DNA from: Mediterranea sp. An20
GTDB lineage: Bacteria > Bacteroidota > Bacteroidia > Bacteroidales > Bacteroidaceae
Length of the DNA stretch: 64,000 nucleotides
NCBI RefSeq assembly: GCF_002160055.1
Contig: NZ_NFJV01000020.1
Location: forward strand, 1-64,000
Direction: 5' to 3'
The notes beneath the pieces were generated by a model. It saw only the letters and a program-made list of their open reading frames with translations. It was not told where the DNA came from and did no database searches. Positions within the stretch are counted from its first letter, which is position 1; every line of letters begins with the position of its first letter. Position numbers and translations under genes: made by a program. Shown piece by piece: positions 42,457-53,022 of the stretch.

Positions 42457-45400
42457 ATGCAAAAACTTCTTCTGAATGCTTTTATATGGGCGGCTCTCTC
42501 TGTCGGACTGGAGGGAGCGTTTACGCCTGTTCGGGCGGCAGATGCTGAAAAGGAAAGTCGTTCTTATTGGTTGCCCGATTATGTGCGTGGCGTAGAAAAT
42601 CCGGTCATATCCCTGAATGGAGAATGGGAATTCCGATATACGGCCGACAGCCCGTGGACCTCTATCGAAGTGCCGGGTGAAGCCGCCATGCAAGGGTATG
42701 CCATCCGGCATGATGCACCTTTCTGTTATCGGAGGATGATTCATGTTCCTGCCGATTACCAGGGAAATAAAATCATCCTTCGTTTTGACGGGACTTACAG
42801 CAAAGCCCGGCTTTATGTCAACGGTACCTTGGTGCGTGAGCACAACGGTGGATTTACCCGGTGGGAAACAGACATTACTCCCTACGTGAAAGCCGGGGCA
42901 GACAATGAGCTGATGCTTGAACTGACGGACCCGTTGGATGACATTTCTTATGCTTCAGGCTATGCCCACCATCCAGTTGGTGGTATCCTGCGGGATGTGA
43001 CCCTTTTTGCCACCCCCAGCGAGTCTGTCTGCAACGGGGCATTTGTCACCGATTTGGACAGTCTGTATCAGGATGCCGTGTTGAGCTTTACCGGTGAGAC
43101 TGGCGATGCCCGCCGTATGTCTGTGCGTCTTTCGCTTTTTTCTCCTGAGGGCGATAAGGTGAAAACGGTTTCCCGGCGCATGGAAACAGAAGACGGTGTA
43201 GCGAAAGTTGAAATGGCTGTGTCCTCTCCCCGGAAATGGGATGCCGAACACCCGCATTTGTATAAAGTGAAACTGGAGGTGCTGAAAGGCAATAAAGTGA
43301 CTGCCAGCTATACGAAACAGGTGGGGTTTCGCGAAGTGGAGGTGCGTGGCAACCGCATGTTGGTTAATGGTCAGCCCGTGAAGTTGCGCGGGGCTTGCCG
43401 GCACGACATTCATCCTTTGCTGGGCAGGGTAGCTACCCCTGAAACGGACAGCTTGGATGCTGTGCTCTTCAAGGAGGCCAATATGAATTTTGTCCGTACT
43501 TCGCATTATCCTCCTACGGAACGATTTGTAGAGTTCTGTGACCGGTATGGTATCTATGTGGAGTGTGAGACTGCCGTCTGCTTCGTCAATACCCACCGCC
43601 AGAAGAACTATGCACCGGGAGCCACACAAGACAACCCGGACTATGCCGACTGGTATAAGTCGCAGTGCGTGGAGATGGTTCGTACCATGCGTTCTCATCC
43701 TTCTGTCTTATTCTGGAGCATCGGCAACGAAAGCACTTACGGTAGCAATTTCCAGTTGTGTTATGATTACGTGAAACGCACAGACAAGACACGTCCGGTC
43801 ATTTTCAGTTATCCCGGTTCGACACCCCGCGAGAAGAAGATTTATGATATTGTCAGCATGCACTACCAGGATGTATACGGCAATCTGGACCAATGGGGCG
43901 TTTCTACCCGTAACTTCCAAACTCCCGGTATGCCGGTCATTTTCGATGAATGGGCTCATCCGGCCTGCTACACATATTCTACGTTGCAGACCGATCCCAA
44001 TATCCGTGAATTCTGGGGAAAATCGCTGGACATGATGTGGAGTGGCCTGTTTGATGCCCCCGGTGGACTGGGAGGAGGCATCTGGGGCTATGTGGATGAA
44101 ACTTTTGCCCTGCCGGAGCCTAAGGTGGGCGATGCTTTCTGGAAGGAGTTTGCCCATACGGCCAAGCCCGAGGGATTCCGGGGCAATTGTGTGGGCTATG
44201 GTGAATGGGGCATTGTAGATGTCTGGCGCAGAAAGAAACCGGAGTTCTGGTCTACCAAGAAAGCTTATTCGCCGGTAAGGCTCTTGTCGGACGATGTCAT
44301 AGCATTTACTCCGGGCATGCCGATAGCGTTTACGGTGTACAATCGTTTTGACCATACGGACCTGGACGAGATAAAGGCTTTTTATTCTTGGCGGGGACTT
44401 CGGAAAGAAGTGGCTTTACCTTCTGTATCTCCTCATGCCAAAGGGGTGTTGAACATTCCCGGCGAGGATTGGACGGCAGGTGAGTCTTTGCGGGTAGAAT
44501 TTTGCACAGCCGATGGCGAACTGATAGATTCTTATCAGTTGGCATTAGGCTATAAGCCGGTGGCTTATCCGGAGTTGTTGGGAACCGGTACGGATTTGAA
44601 GGTAGAAGAAGATGACGCTTTTGTTGTGTTCGAGGGGAGTCGTTTTGAAATACCGTTCAACAAGACTACCGGCCTGATAGAAAATGCCCGGGTAAACGGG
44701 GAAGTATGGATTGAGCAAGGACCATTCCTCAACCTGTATGTCAATCTGAACCATTTGTCGGGGGCAGAAGTCCGTAAGATAGCCGACCATTATGAGGTGG
44801 CTGCAACCGATTGGGAGAAAAAATCCTTCCGTTGGGAACAACGGGCAGATGGCGTTTATGTCTATCTGAGCGGGACATACCGGCAGATAGAAGTCGGTTT
44901 GGTCTTTAAAATCACTGCCTCGGGTGAGATGACTGTAGATTATACGGTAGACGGTGCTCCCAATGGGTATGTGCGTGAGTCGGGGCTGGCTTTCCGGTTG
45001 TCAGGTTCCTTTGACCGCCTGTGCTGGAGTAGGGATGCTTATTGGAATGATTATCCCTCCGATGCCCTTGCCGGAAACGAAGGAAATGTGCCGCTTTTCA
45101 ACCCCGATGTGCCTGCTTACGGGCAGAAACCGGATGGGCCATGGGCTTTGGATACGCACAATTATTATTATTGGGCAGACAAAGGAGCCAATTGCCGGCA
45201 GCCCCTTACTCAAGCGGCAAAAGGGATGAAGGAGAATATTTACTATTATTCCTTGGAGTCGGCAGGTGGTGCAGGCAGATTCTCTGTGCTTTCCACCGAT
45301 GCGTCAGCGGCTTGCCGCATCCATAAAATGGCCGACGGGCAGTTGGTGCTTTATGCCAACAACCGTTGGGATTACCCAGAAATAGCCTGGGGAAATTATT

Positions 45401-45474
45401 GCCGACAGCTGGAAGCTTTGCCTTGCTATGGGCGAATCGCCTTTCAGTTTAACAAACCGACTAACTCCGATTAG
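42457..45474 (+). CDS. GH2 family glycosidase (beta-galactosidase-like)
   Basis: The 1005-residue protein has an N-terminal signal ending near VRAADA. It has the GH2 sugar-binding domain (about 40-190, SLNGEWEFRYT), an Ig-like domain, and a TIM barrel with RGACRHDIHPLLGR, the acid/base glutamate in FWSIGNES (near 425) and the nucleophile region PVIFDEWAH (near 498). About 400 further residues follow, including a beta-galactosidase small-chain-like region. Substrate may be a beta-galactoside exposed after fucose removal by its neighbour; other GH2 specificities are possible. The fucosidase and this gene form a small CAZyme operon without a SusC/SusD pair. Confidence 0.87.
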   Translation: MQKLLLNAFIWAALSVGLEGAFTPVRAADAEKESRSYWLPDYVRGVENPVISLNGEWEFRYTADSPWTSIEVPGEAAMQGYAIRHDAPFCYRRMIHVPADYQGNKIILRFDGTYSKARLYVNGTLVREHNGGFTRWETDITPYVKAGADNELMLELTDPLDDISYASGYAHHPVGGILRDVTLFATPSESVCNGAFVTDLDSLYQDAVLSFTGETGDARRMSVRLSLFSPEGDKVKTVSRRMETEDGVAKVEMAVSSPRKWDAEHPHLYKVKLEVLKGNKVTASYTKQVGFREVEVRGNRMLVNGQPVKLRGACRHDIHPLLGRVATPETDSLDAVLFKEANMNFVRTSHYPPTERFVEFCDRYGIYVECETAVCFVNTHRQKNYAPGATQDNPDYADWYKSQCVEMVRTMRSHPSVLFWSIGNESTYGSNFQLCYDYVKRTDKTRPVIFSYPGSTPREKKIYDIVSMHYQDVYGNLDQWGVSTRNFQTPGMPVIFDEWAHPACYTYSTLQTDPNIREFWGKSLDMMWSGLFDAPGGLGGGIWGYVDETFALPEPKVGDAFWKEFAHTAKPEGFRGNCVGYGEWGIVDVWRRKKPEFWSTKKAYSPVRLLSDDVIAFTPGMPIAFTVYNRFDHTDLDEIKAFYSWRGLRKEVALPSVSPHAKGVLNIPGEDWTAGESLRVEFCTADGELIDSYQLALGYKPVAYPELLGTGTDLKVEEDDAFVVFEGSRFEIPFNKTTGLIENARVNGEVWIEQGPFLNLYVNLNHLSGAEVRKIADHYEVAATDWEKKSFRWEQRADGVYVYLSGTYRQIEVGLVFKITASGEMTVDYTVDGAPNGYVRESGLAFRLSGSFDRLCWSRDAYWNDYPSDALAGNEGNVPLFNPDVPAYGQKPDGPWALDTHNYYYWADKGANCRQPLTQAAKGMKENIYYYSLESAGGAGRFSVLSTDASAACRIHKMADGQLVLYANNRWDYPEIAWGNYCRQLEALPCYGRIAFQFNKPTNSD

Positions 45475-45535
45475 GTTTCCAGAAAGAGCTTCCTGAGGCG
45501 ATTCGGCTGTTTGCCAGTATGTCATCCGGAACAAA

Positions 45536-45580
45536 GTGAAGCATCTCCTCCCGGCTTTTGGCGGGTGGGGGATGCTTCAC
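45536..45580 (+). terminator. Hairpin after the GH2 gene
   Basis: GTGAAGCATC (45536-45545) pairs exactly with GATGCTTCAC (45571-45580), with an additional inner CTCCCG/CGGGTG stem. There is no T-run, so termination is likely but not certain. The remainder of 45475-45902 holds no gene I can support. Confidence 0.6.
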
Positions 45581-45902
45581 ATGCTTTATAAAGGCAGGCT
45601 TCCGCATACGCTCTTTCGTGCGTATCTGCCTCAGGGGCTCTGCCATAAGGTCTTGAGAAGCGAATTATGTCGTAATTGGTTGTCATTCAGTAGACTGTCG
45701 GGGGAAACACATTCTCTGCATCACCTTCACGGCATACACTGTCTGCCTAAGCGCGTACAGCGCCGCTTCTTATATATACGCCGTTTGCTTCCAAGCTATA
45801 TGCTGCTGCCTGCTTCAGTATAAGCTTTCCAGTGCCGGGCAATAGAAACATCTCTGCTTCTTCCCAATCCGGACAAGTCCCGAATTAACTGATATTTTTT
45901 TG

Positions 45903-45910
45903 TATCTTTG
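45903..45910 (+). promoter_or_regulatory. Probable -7 element of topB
   Basis: TATCTTTG lies 30 bp before ATG 45940. No matching -33 element is obvious. Confidence 0.4.
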
Positions 45911-45939
45911 TCCCCCGAATAGTAAGACTTGAATACAGA

Positions 45940-48078
45940 ATGATAGTTTGCATTGCCGAAAAACCTTCCGTGGCGCGCGACATAGCCGACGTGCTGGGGG
46001 CAAGGGAGAAGAAAGACGGATACATCGAGGGAAACGGTTACCAGGTGACGTGGACCTTCGGACACCTCTGCACACTGAAAGAGCCGCACGAATATACGCC
46101 CGACTGGAAGCAGTGGCGGCTGGAGTATCTGCCTATGATTCCGCCACGTTTTGGCATTAAACTGATAGAAAACCCCACCTATGAACGCCAGTTCCGAGTC
46201 ATCGAACGCCTCATGCAGCAGGCCGACATGATTATCAATTGTGGCGATGCCGGGCAGGAGGGGGAGCTCATCCAGCGCTGGGTGATGCAGAAAGCAGGGG
46301 CACACTGTCCCGTGAAACGCCTGTGGATTTCTTCGCTCACCGAGGAGGCTATCCACGAAGGGTTTGCCAAGTTGCGCGATGCTTCCGATTTCCAGCCTCT
46401 TTATGAAGCCGGGTTGAGCCGCGCCATCGGTGACTGGCTGCTGGGCATGAACGCCACACGGCTTTATACCATGAAGTATGGGCAGAACCGGCAGGTGCTG
46501 TCTATCGGGAGGGTGCAGACGCCTACCCTGGCGCTGATTGTAAACCGTCAGCTGGAAATAGAACATTTTGTGCCTAAGCAATATTGGGTGCTGAACACTC
46601 TTTACCGGGAAACCGCGTTCACCGCGCTGGTGAAGAAAAGTGAAGAAGAACTGATTCTGGATGCGGAAAAACAGAAGGGACTTCCTGCCGGACAGAAGCC
46701 CAAGAGGGAGGAAGACAACCGTGGCATTGAACCGATTACGGACAAGGCGCGCGGCGAAGAGTTGCTGGCCCGCATCAAGGATTTGCCTTTCACGGTGACT
46801 GCCGTGACCAAGAAGGAGGGGAAGGAAGCGCCGCCGCGTTTGTTCGACCTGACTTCCTTGCAGGTGGAGTGCAACCGGAAGTTTGCCTATTCTGCCGACG
46901 AAACACTGAAGCTTATCCAGTCGCTCTACGAGAAAAAGGTGGCTACATATCCTCGCGTAGATACTACTTTCTTGAGCGATGATATTTACCCCAAATGTCC
47001 AGGTATCCTGAAGGGATTGCGCGGATACGAAACGCTGACCGCACCGCTGGAGGGACAGCATTTGCCTAAATCGAAGAAAGTATTCGACAATTCTAAAGTG
47101 ACCGATCACCATGCCATTATTCCCACCGGGCAGCCTCCCGTTAATCTGACAGATATGGAACGGCGGGTGTTCGACCTTATAGCCCGGCGGTTCATTGCTG
47201 TTTTTTATCCCGACTGTAAATTTGCCACAACAACCGTGTGGGGAGAGGTAGACGGCATTGAGTTTAAAACTTCCGGCCGCCAAATTCTGGAACCCGGTTG
47301 GAGAGTGGTCTTCGCTGCTTCGGCTGCTGCAGACGACAAGGACGAGAAAGAAGGAGATGCCGAACGGGTATTGCCCGTTTTTGTAAAAGGCGAATGCGGA
47401 CCCCATCAGCCCGACTTGGTGGAGAAGTGGACCCAGCCTCCTAAGCCTTATACGGAGGCCACTTTGTTGCGCGCCATGGAGACGGCAGGTAAGCTGGTGG
47501 ATAACGATGAACTGCGTGATGCCCTGAAAGAAAACGGTATCGGTCGCCCGTCTACCCGTGCCGCCATCATAGAGACACTGTTTAAACGTAACTATATCCG
47601 CAAGGAACGCAAGAACCTGATAGCAACCCCTACGGGTATAGAACTCATACAGACTATCCACGAAGAACTGTTAAAGTCGGCCGAACTGACAGGTATTTGG
47701 GAGAAAAAACTGCGCGAGATAGAGAAACGGACGTATGATGCCGCTCAATTTCTGGAAGAACTGAAGCAGATGGTGCGCGAGATTGTGGCAAGCGTATTGG
47801 CCGACCACAGCAACCGTCGTATTACCGTGCAGGCCTCTGCGTCTGAAAAGAAATCTGCTCCTAAGGAAAAAAAGGCAGAAGCCCCCGTAAAAGAGCCTAA
47901 AAAACGGGCTCCGCGGAAGAAGAAAACCGAACAGCCTGTTGTATCTGCCGAAGGGGATGCATGCGTGGGCAAGCCTTGTCCTTTGTGTGGAAAAGGTGTG
48001 ATTATCAAAGGAAAAACGGCTTACGGTTGCTCCGAATGGAAAAACGGATGCACGTACCGGAAGCCGTTTGGCAGTTGA
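45940..48078 (+). CDS. topB: DNA topoisomerase III
   Basis: The 712-residue type IA topoisomerase has the Toprim start MIVCIAEKPSVARDIADVLG and NCGDAGQEGELIQRW, the DNA-gate SIGRVQTPTLALIVNRQLEI, and the active-site Tyr337 in VATYPRVDT. A basic tail (about 630-680) is followed by a C-terminal zinc-ribbon (CPLCGKGV ... YGCSEWKNGC). It decatenates and relaxes negatively supercoiled DNA. The length is normal for full TopB. TopB copies are also common on Bacteroides mobile elements, but nothing around this one points to such an element. Confidence 0.93.
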   Translation: MIVCIAEKPSVARDIADVLGAREKKDGYIEGNGYQVTWTFGHLCTLKEPHEYTPDWKQWRLEYLPMIPPRFGIKLIENPTYERQFRVIERLMQQADMIINCGDAGQEGELIQRWVMQKAGAHCPVKRLWISSLTEEAIHEGFAKLRDASDFQPLYEAGLSRAIGDWLLGMNATRLYTMKYGQNRQVLSIGRVQTPTLALIVNRQLEIEHFVPKQYWVLNTLYRETAFTALVKKSEEELILDAEKQKGLPAGQKPKREEDNRGIEPITDKARGEELLARIKDLPFTVTAVTKKEGKEAPPRLFDLTSLQVECNRKFAYSADETLKLIQSLYEKKVATYPRVDTTFLSDDIYPKCPGILKGLRGYETLTAPLEGQHLPKSKKVFDNSKVTDHHAIIPTGQPPVNLTDMERRVFDLIARRFIAVFYPDCKFATTTVWGEVDGIEFKTSGRQILEPGWRVVFAASAAADDKDEKEGDAERVLPVFVKGECGPHQPDLVEKWTQPPKPYTEATLLRAMETAGKLVDNDELRDALKENGIGRPSTRAAIIETLFKRNYIRKERKNLIATPTGIELIQTIHEELLKSAELTGIWEKKLREIEKRTYDAAQFLEELKQMVREIVASVLADHSNRRITVQASASEKKSAPKEKKAEAPVKEPKKRAPRKKKTEQPVVSAEGDACVGKPCPLCGKGVIIKGKTAYGCSEWKNGCTYRKPFGS

Positions 48079-48097
48079 TGCACGCTTTGTGTGTGCG

Positions 48098-49459
48098 TTA
48101 CATACTTCCGTAGTTCAGGTAGAATTCCGTGACGGCCACGATGCCTTTGTGCAAGATGTCCAACGGTATGTTTTCGTTGGGCGAATGAATGGCATTGCTC
48201 TCCAAACCGAATCCCATCAATACAGTCTTGATTCCTAACACCTGCTCGAAGGTTGAGATAATGGGAATGCTGCCTCCACGGCGTACGGCCAGCGGCTTTT
48301 GTCCGAAAGCTTTCTCAAAACCTTTCTCGGCAGCCTGGTAAACAGGCAGCGTGATGGGGCAGACGTAGCCCTGTCCGCCGTGCATGGGGGTAACTTTTAC
48401 CTGCACGGTATCCGGAGCAATGGCCACGATATAGTCGGCAAACTGGCGTGAAATCTTCTCGTGGTCCTGGTGGGGAACAAGCCGGCACGATACTTTGGCG
48501 TATGCCTTGGACGGGAGTACCGTTTTCGAACCTTCGCCCGTATATCCTCCCCAGATGCCGCAGACATCGAAGGAAGGTCGGCAGCTATTGCGCTCCAGTG
48601 TGCTGTAGCCTTTTTCGCCCGCCAGGGCTTTTACTCCTATGGCCTGTTTGTATTTTTCTTCGTCGAAGGGGATGCGGGCTATCATGTCGCGTTCGGCCTG
48701 GGGCACTTCTTCTACATCATCGTAGAAACCGGGCACGGTGATGCGGCCGTCTTTGTCTGTAATCCGGGCAATCATTTGGCACAGTACGTTGATGGGATTG
48801 GCCACGGCACCGCCGAAATGGCCGGAATGCAGGTCACGGTTGGGTCCTGTTACCTCTATTTCCCAGTAGGCCAGTCCGCGCAGGCCGGTGGTGAGCGAGG
48901 GCAGGTCGGCACCCAGCATACTGGTATCTGACACAAGAATGACATCGGCTTTCAGCAGTTCCCTATGCTCCCGGCAGAATCCTTCCAAGCTGGGAGAGCC
49001 GATTTCCTCTTCCCCTTCGAAGATGAATTTCACATTGACGTTCAGCAGACCGTTCTTTGCCAAATATTCGAAAGCCTTGACCTGAATGAACGACTGTCCT
49101 TTGTCGTCATCGGCACCGCGTGCCCAGATATGTCCGTCGCGCACTTCGGGTTCAAAGGGGGCACTTTTCCACAACTCCAGGGGTTCGGCGGGCATCACAT
49201 CATAGTGGGCATAAACCAGCACGGTTTTAGCATCGGGATTTACGAGTTTCTGTGCAAAAACAATCGGGTTTCCTGCCGAGGGCATCACATGGGCTTCGTC
49301 TGCTCCGGCTTCCAGCAGGAGCTGCCTCCAGCGTTGGGCGCAGGCCAGCATATCATCTTTATGTTCGGGTTTGGCACTGATGCTGGGAATGCGGATAAGG
49401 CTGAACAGTTCGTCAAGCATCCGCGGCTCGTTGTCTTGGATATATTGTTTAATGGACAT
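48098..49459 (-). CDS. M20-family dipeptidase
   Basis: The 453-residue metallopeptidase has the di-zinc ligands of the M20 family: His in VYAHYDVMP, Asp in WARGADDDKGQ, the EE pair in FEGEEEIGS, Asp in VSDTSMLG and the late His in NAIHSPNE. The lid domain (LRGLAYWEIEVTGPNRDLHSG) is inserted. It resembles the CNDP-type cytosolic non-specific dipeptidases rather than PepV. No signal peptide is present. It converges with topB, with only about 20 bp between them. Confidence 0.9.
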   Translation of the reverse strand: MSIKQYIQDNEPRMLDELFSLIRIPSISAKPEHKDDMLACAQRWRQLLLEAGADEAHVMPSAGNPIVFAQKLVNPDAKTVLVYAHYDVMPAEPLELWKSAPFEPEVRDGHIWARGADDDKGQSFIQVKAFEYLAKNGLLNVNVKFIFEGEEEIGSPSLEGFCREHRELLKADVILVSDTSMLGADLPSLTTGLRGLAYWEIEVTGPNRDLHSGHFGGAVANPINVLCQMIARITDKDGRITVPGFYDDVEEVPQAERDMIARIPFDEEKYKQAIGVKALAGEKGYSTLERNSCRPSFDVCGIWGGYTGEGSKTVLPSKAYAKVSCRLVPHQDHEKISRQFADYIVAIAPDTVQVKVTPMHGGQGYVCPITLPVYQAAEKGFEKAFGQKPLAVRRGGSIPIISTFEQVLGIKTVLMGFGLESNAIHSPNENIPLDILHKGIVAVTEFYLNYGSM

Positions 49460-49557
49460 GGGTAGAAGTTATTTATTGAGCGCGGATTACGCGGATAATT
49501 GGAGAGAGTATGGTGTACTTGTCCGTGAAATCCGTGTAATCCGCACCCATGATAGGT

Positions 49558-50634
49558 CTATAACTGGGTCATGCGGTCAATCAGGTAATAGTCCAGCATG
49601 GTCATGGCAGCCATGGCTTCCACGATGGGTACGGCGCGCGGCAGTACGCAGGGGTCATGCCTTCCGCGTGCTTTCAGCGTGGTGTCCTGTCCGTCTAAGT
49701 TGACAGTGTGCTGTTCCATCAGTACAGTAGCTACAGGCTTGAAGGCTACGCGGAAGTAGATGTCTTCGCCGTTGCTGATGCCGCCTTGTATGCCGCCCGA
49801 ATAGTTGGTGCGTGTTTCGATACGTCCGTTATGGTTGTAGAACACATCGTTTTGTTCCGAACCTTTCATCTTCAGTCCCTTGAATCCTTCGCCGTATTCG
49901 AAGGCTTTGGCAGCATTGATGCTCAGCATGCCCGAAGCCAAAGCCGCTTGCAACTTGCCGAATACAGGTTCGCCCAATCCGATGGGCACACCTTGGATAA
50001 CACAAGTCACCACGCCGCCTATCGTGTCGCCCTCTTCCTTCACCTTATATATATATTCCTCCATTTCCTTGGCTTTTTCCGGGTCCGGACAACGCACAGG
50101 GTTGGTTTCGATGAGGCTGAGGTCATAGGCCGTATAGTTTTCTTCCAGTCGGATGGCTCCTACCTGCGAGGTGTAAGCCGTGATGTGCATGCCCAACTGG
50201 CGTAAAGCCAATTTGGCCAACGCTCCTCCTACCACCCGGGCAATGGTTTCGCGGGCCGATGAGCGTCCGCCGCCCCGGTAGTCGCGAATACCGTATTTCA
50301 GCTTATAGGTATAGTCGGCATGTGAAGGCCGGTAGACACTCTGCATTTCGCTGTAATCGCTGGAGTGCTGGTTTTTGTTCCATACCAGGAATCCGATGGG
50401 GCTGCCCGTAGAGCGTCCTTCGAAGACGCCCGACAGAAGTTCCACCTTGTCATCTTCCGAGCGCGAGGTGGTAATACGCGACTGTCCCGGCCGGCGCCGG
50501 TTCAGTTCTGCCTGCACAAAGTCCATGTCTATTTTGACACCCGCGGGAAATCCGTCTAATACGCCTCCGATGGCCTTGCCGTGTGATTCCCCAAAAGTGG
50601 TAAGGCGGAGGAAATTACCGAATGAATTAAACAT
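49558..50634 (-). CDS. aroC: Chorismate synthase
   Basis: The 358-residue protein shows the chorismate synthase signatures [55 protein letters not shown] and the C-terminal [17 protein letters not shown]. It makes chorismate from EPSP with reduced FMN, the last shared step of aromatic amino-acid synthesis. Upstream on the minus strand TAACTTTA near 50719-50712 may be the -7 element. The dipeptidase gene lies 98 bp downstream on the same strand. Confidence 0.95.
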   Translation of the reverse strand: MFNSFGNFLRLTTFGESHGKAIGGVLDGFPAGVKIDMDFVQAELNRRRPGQSRITTSRSEDDKVELLSGVFEGRSTGSPIGFLVWNKNQHSSDYSEMQSVYRPSHADYTYKLKYGIRDYRGGGRSSARETIARVVGGALAKLALRQLGMHITAYTSQVGAIRLEENYTAYDLSLIETNPVRCPDPEKAKEMEEYIYKVKEEGDTIGGVVTCVIQGVPIGLGEPVFGKLQAALASGMLSINAAKAFEYGEGFKGLKMKGSEQNDVFYNHNGRIETRTNYSGGIQGGISNGEDIYFRVAFKPVATVLMEQHTVNLDGQDTTLKARGRHDPCVLPRAVPIVEAMAAMTMLDYYLIDRMTQL

Positions 50635-50904
50635 ACTTCAAATGCTTTAAAGGTTGATAATTAGGCTGATGCATTGGTCTCCCGGTAAAAAGCGACGTTT
50701 GCTCTTTGTAAAGTTAGTCATTTTTTCTGAAAAAAGCTCAGTTTATGGTAGTTTTTTTGTGCATTTTCCTTTGAAAGGCCGGAAGGTGCCGGAAATGCCG
50801 AGTGACGAATGCGGAATCTCGTCCTGAGAAAGCTGCTGTCTTGTCCGGTGAAGTGATTGGGAATGTTCGGTCTGCGTATGATGTATATCGTTGGTAATCA
50901 GTGC

Positions 50905-51040
50905 CCCAGTCCTTATATATAAGCAGCACGCTGCTTATGGCCCGGCAGTGCGCTGCTTATCGCTTGGAAATTTCTCTGGAAGGGCTTATCGGCAAACGGG
51001 CTTGTACATACGGGCATCAGCATAGGGTATAAACAGTTTA
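50905..51040 (-). repeat. ATAAGCAGC dispersed repeat, copy B
   Basis: ATAAGCAGCACGCTGCTTAT (50920-50939) and a second GCTGCTTAT about 20 bp later match the 30540-30660 repeat in reverse orientation, including the GGCAGT spacer. The wider gap 50635-51398 contains no protein gene I can support. A possible promoter (TTACTTTGC, 51316-51324) precedes the lipoprotein gene. Confidence 0.5.
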
Positions 51041-51398
51041 AATCACTTGGATGCTTGTTCTGGTAGTGCCTTTGCCGAACTTTGTCTTTTCCTTTCCATT
51101 CTTTTTCTTATCGCAGGGAGATGAGAAACTGGTTTCCGCCTTGCTGTTTGCCCTTCGTATGTCCTGTTTTTGTCGCTTATTGTGCTATTTTTCTTCCGTT
51201 TTAAACGTATTTTTGCTTTTGGATAATATCCGTTTTCTGTTTGCTTTATTGGATGTGTCTTAAAAAAAGACCACCTATTTTATAAAAAAGACTTGTTTGC
51301 TTGCTATAAAAAGCGTTACTTTGCACCCCAGTTTAAAAAAGGGAAATCTAACGGCCTATAGAGGCCATTTATTAACTAAACAAATGTTTTAAAGAAGT

Positions 51399-52736
51399 AT
51401 GAAGAAAAATTGGCTTTATTTATTTGCGCTGATTTGCTCTGTGGCTTTGTTCACGGCTTGTAGCGATGATGAGCTCGCAAATTGGCAAAAATTGCCAACA
51501 GAAAGCATTTCGGCAGAGAATTTGACATTGACTACAAATTCTCAGACTCAGGCAAACGCGAGCGTGACATTGTCTATGACAGATGCTCAAAATGGTGTTT
51601 TGACATTGACTAATGCAATCCGCGGATTAGATGAAGTGTCTGTTAATGTAACAGCTACAGAACAGACTGATGGATCTTTCTCTTTCCAGGGAGCTACTTC
51701 TGTTCCTATGACAAAGGCTGTTGCGGATTTAATTAACTCTATTGATGTAACAGTATCTGGAACTATTACTCAGGAGGGAACTGCTACGGTGGATGTGACA
51801 ACAGCTGCCGATGGCTATTTGGTGAAAAAATGGAATTTGTGTGATGCTACTTACACAGATATTTTGAATGTTATCTACGGAGCCGCTAAAATAAATTGGG
51901 AAGCTGATTATATGACGGCTTCAGGTGTTAATCCTGCTACTAATATTCAAGCTATCGGAACATTGGCTTTGCATGCTATCATGCAGCAGGTTTTGCGTGA
52001 TGTAGAATTTAGAGCTGACGGTTCTATTGTTGCAAGTTATGCTTCTGAAATTAATTTGACTCAGGAATCCATTATGTCTGCTATATTTGGTGGCGGCGTT
52101 GATGTGTCTACAATTGAATGGGTTTCTTCTCCGGCAAATTTGGCATATTGGTATCCTTCAGGCGATAATATCAATGTTGTCCTTGATATTCCTGCCATCA
52201 TAGCTCAAGCTACTCAGGACCAAGGTGGAGATTCTAGCATAGGTGAAACAGTGATGTCTGTTTTGGAAATGTTGCAAACAGCTACTCCTGCTGAAATAAA
52301 ATCAACATTAAATGGATTGTTGCAGTCTGTAGGTCAGGGAACAGTTCTGGCTGAATTGGATCTGAATCAGATAGCAGATGAAGACATCACTGAGTTGATG
52401 AGCTATTTAAATAATGGTTTCCCCTTAAAGTATGATATTACTACTCCGGTGTTGGGTGACGATGTTACAACGGTGAATGATGTTTTTGTTTACCTTGACA
52501 AAGATTTTATGGATATTCTGATGCCTGCTTTGAAACCCGTAATAGCTTCACCTGATTTTGAAACAATGGTAAGCGAAGCTGTGGGGTCTTATTGGGTACT
52601 GTTGAAAATGGTACTTGGTATCAACTCCTTGGCTGAAATTAATGATGTCTGGGATGCTACCAGCTTATTCAAGGTTGGCATTGATTTGACGGATGGTTCC
52701 TTTAAGTTGCCAGAAGCAGAAACCTCTGCGGAATAA
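51399..52736 (+). CDS. Lipoprotein, DUF4925-like
   Basis: The 445-residue protein has a lipoprotein signal (LICSVALFTACSDDE), so the mature N-terminal cysteine is near residue 21 and the protein is lipid-anchored to the envelope. After it comes a beta-rich region (SANASVTLSMTD-like repeats of T and N) and then a more helical half. The overall pattern fits the Bacteroides DUF4925 family as I know it. No enzyme motif is visible. Codon use is more AT-rich than its neighbours, and it stands alone with its own terminator. Confidence 0.65.
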   Translation: MKKNWLYLFALICSVALFTACSDDELANWQKLPTESISAENLTLTTNSQTQANASVTLSMTDAQNGVLTLTNAIRGLDEVSVNVTATEQTDGSFSFQGATSVPMTKAVADLINSIDVTVSGTITQEGTATVDVTTAADGYLVKKWNLCDATYTDILNVIYGAAKINWEADYMTASGVNPATNIQAIGTLALHAIMQQVLRDVEFRADGSIVASYASEINLTQESIMSAIFGGGVDVSTIEWVSSPANLAYWYPSGDNINVVLDIPAIIAQATQDQGGDSSIGETVMSVLEMLQTATPAEIKSTLNGLLQSVGQGTVLAELDLNQIADEDITELMSYLNNGFPLKYDITTPVLGDDVTTVNDVFVYLDKDFMDILMPALKPVIASPDFETMVSEAVGSYWVLLKMVLGINSLAEINDVWDATSLFKVGIDLTDGSFKLPEAETSAE

Positions 52737-52759
52737 AGTAAATAAGTAAAATAAAATGT

Positions 52760-52798
52760 AAAAAGGAGGACAAACTGATTGCTTGTTCTCCTTTTTTA
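52760..52798 (+). terminator. Intrinsic terminator
   Basis: AAAAAGGAGGACAA and TTGTTCTCCTTTTTT form a stem with a short loop ending in a T-run, 23 bp after the lipoprotein stop. From here to the rel promoter the DNA is AT-rich with no gene. Confidence 0.85.
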
Positions 52799-52963
52799 TT
52801 GGCTTTGCGGATTGTTGGTTGTTGTTTATATATAATGGAAATGCTAGAGTGAAGTTTTTGTGTATAGGTATAGGATATTCGAAAATTCAAGAATTATACA
52901 AAGATTAAAAAATAGTCAAACATTTTTTTTGCTGTAATCGCTTGTCCGCTATCAAATAATGCT

Positions 52964-52971
52964 TATTTTTG
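52964..52971 (+). promoter_or_regulatory. Probable -7 element of rel
   Basis: TATTTTTG matches TAnnTTTG, with TTGT 18 bp upstream as a possible -33. The transcript would begin near 52978, before ATG 53023. Confidence 0.5.
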
Positions 52972-53022
52972 CAAAACTCTTCGCAGTAATAAACCAGAAG
53001 AGGGATTAAAATGTATTGAACC

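Noticed and set aside
45536-45823. A 95-codon frame after the GH2 gene
   Set aside because: Its start lies in the terminator hairpin, and the composition (many H, L, R) is not protein-like for this genome.
45796-47661. A 621-codon frame antisense to topB
   Set aside because: It overlaps topB almost entirely and shows no domain. The topB Toprim, tyrosine and zinc motifs are all intact.
45940-48078. topB as a marker of an integrated conjugative element
   Set aside because: No integrase, relaxase, tra genes or attachment sites lie nearby, and flanking genes are core housekeeping.
51051-51263. A 70-codon hydrophobic frame before the lipoprotein gene
   Set aside because: It is T-rich DNA reading as F, L and S with no ribosome site, more likely leader or promoter DNA.
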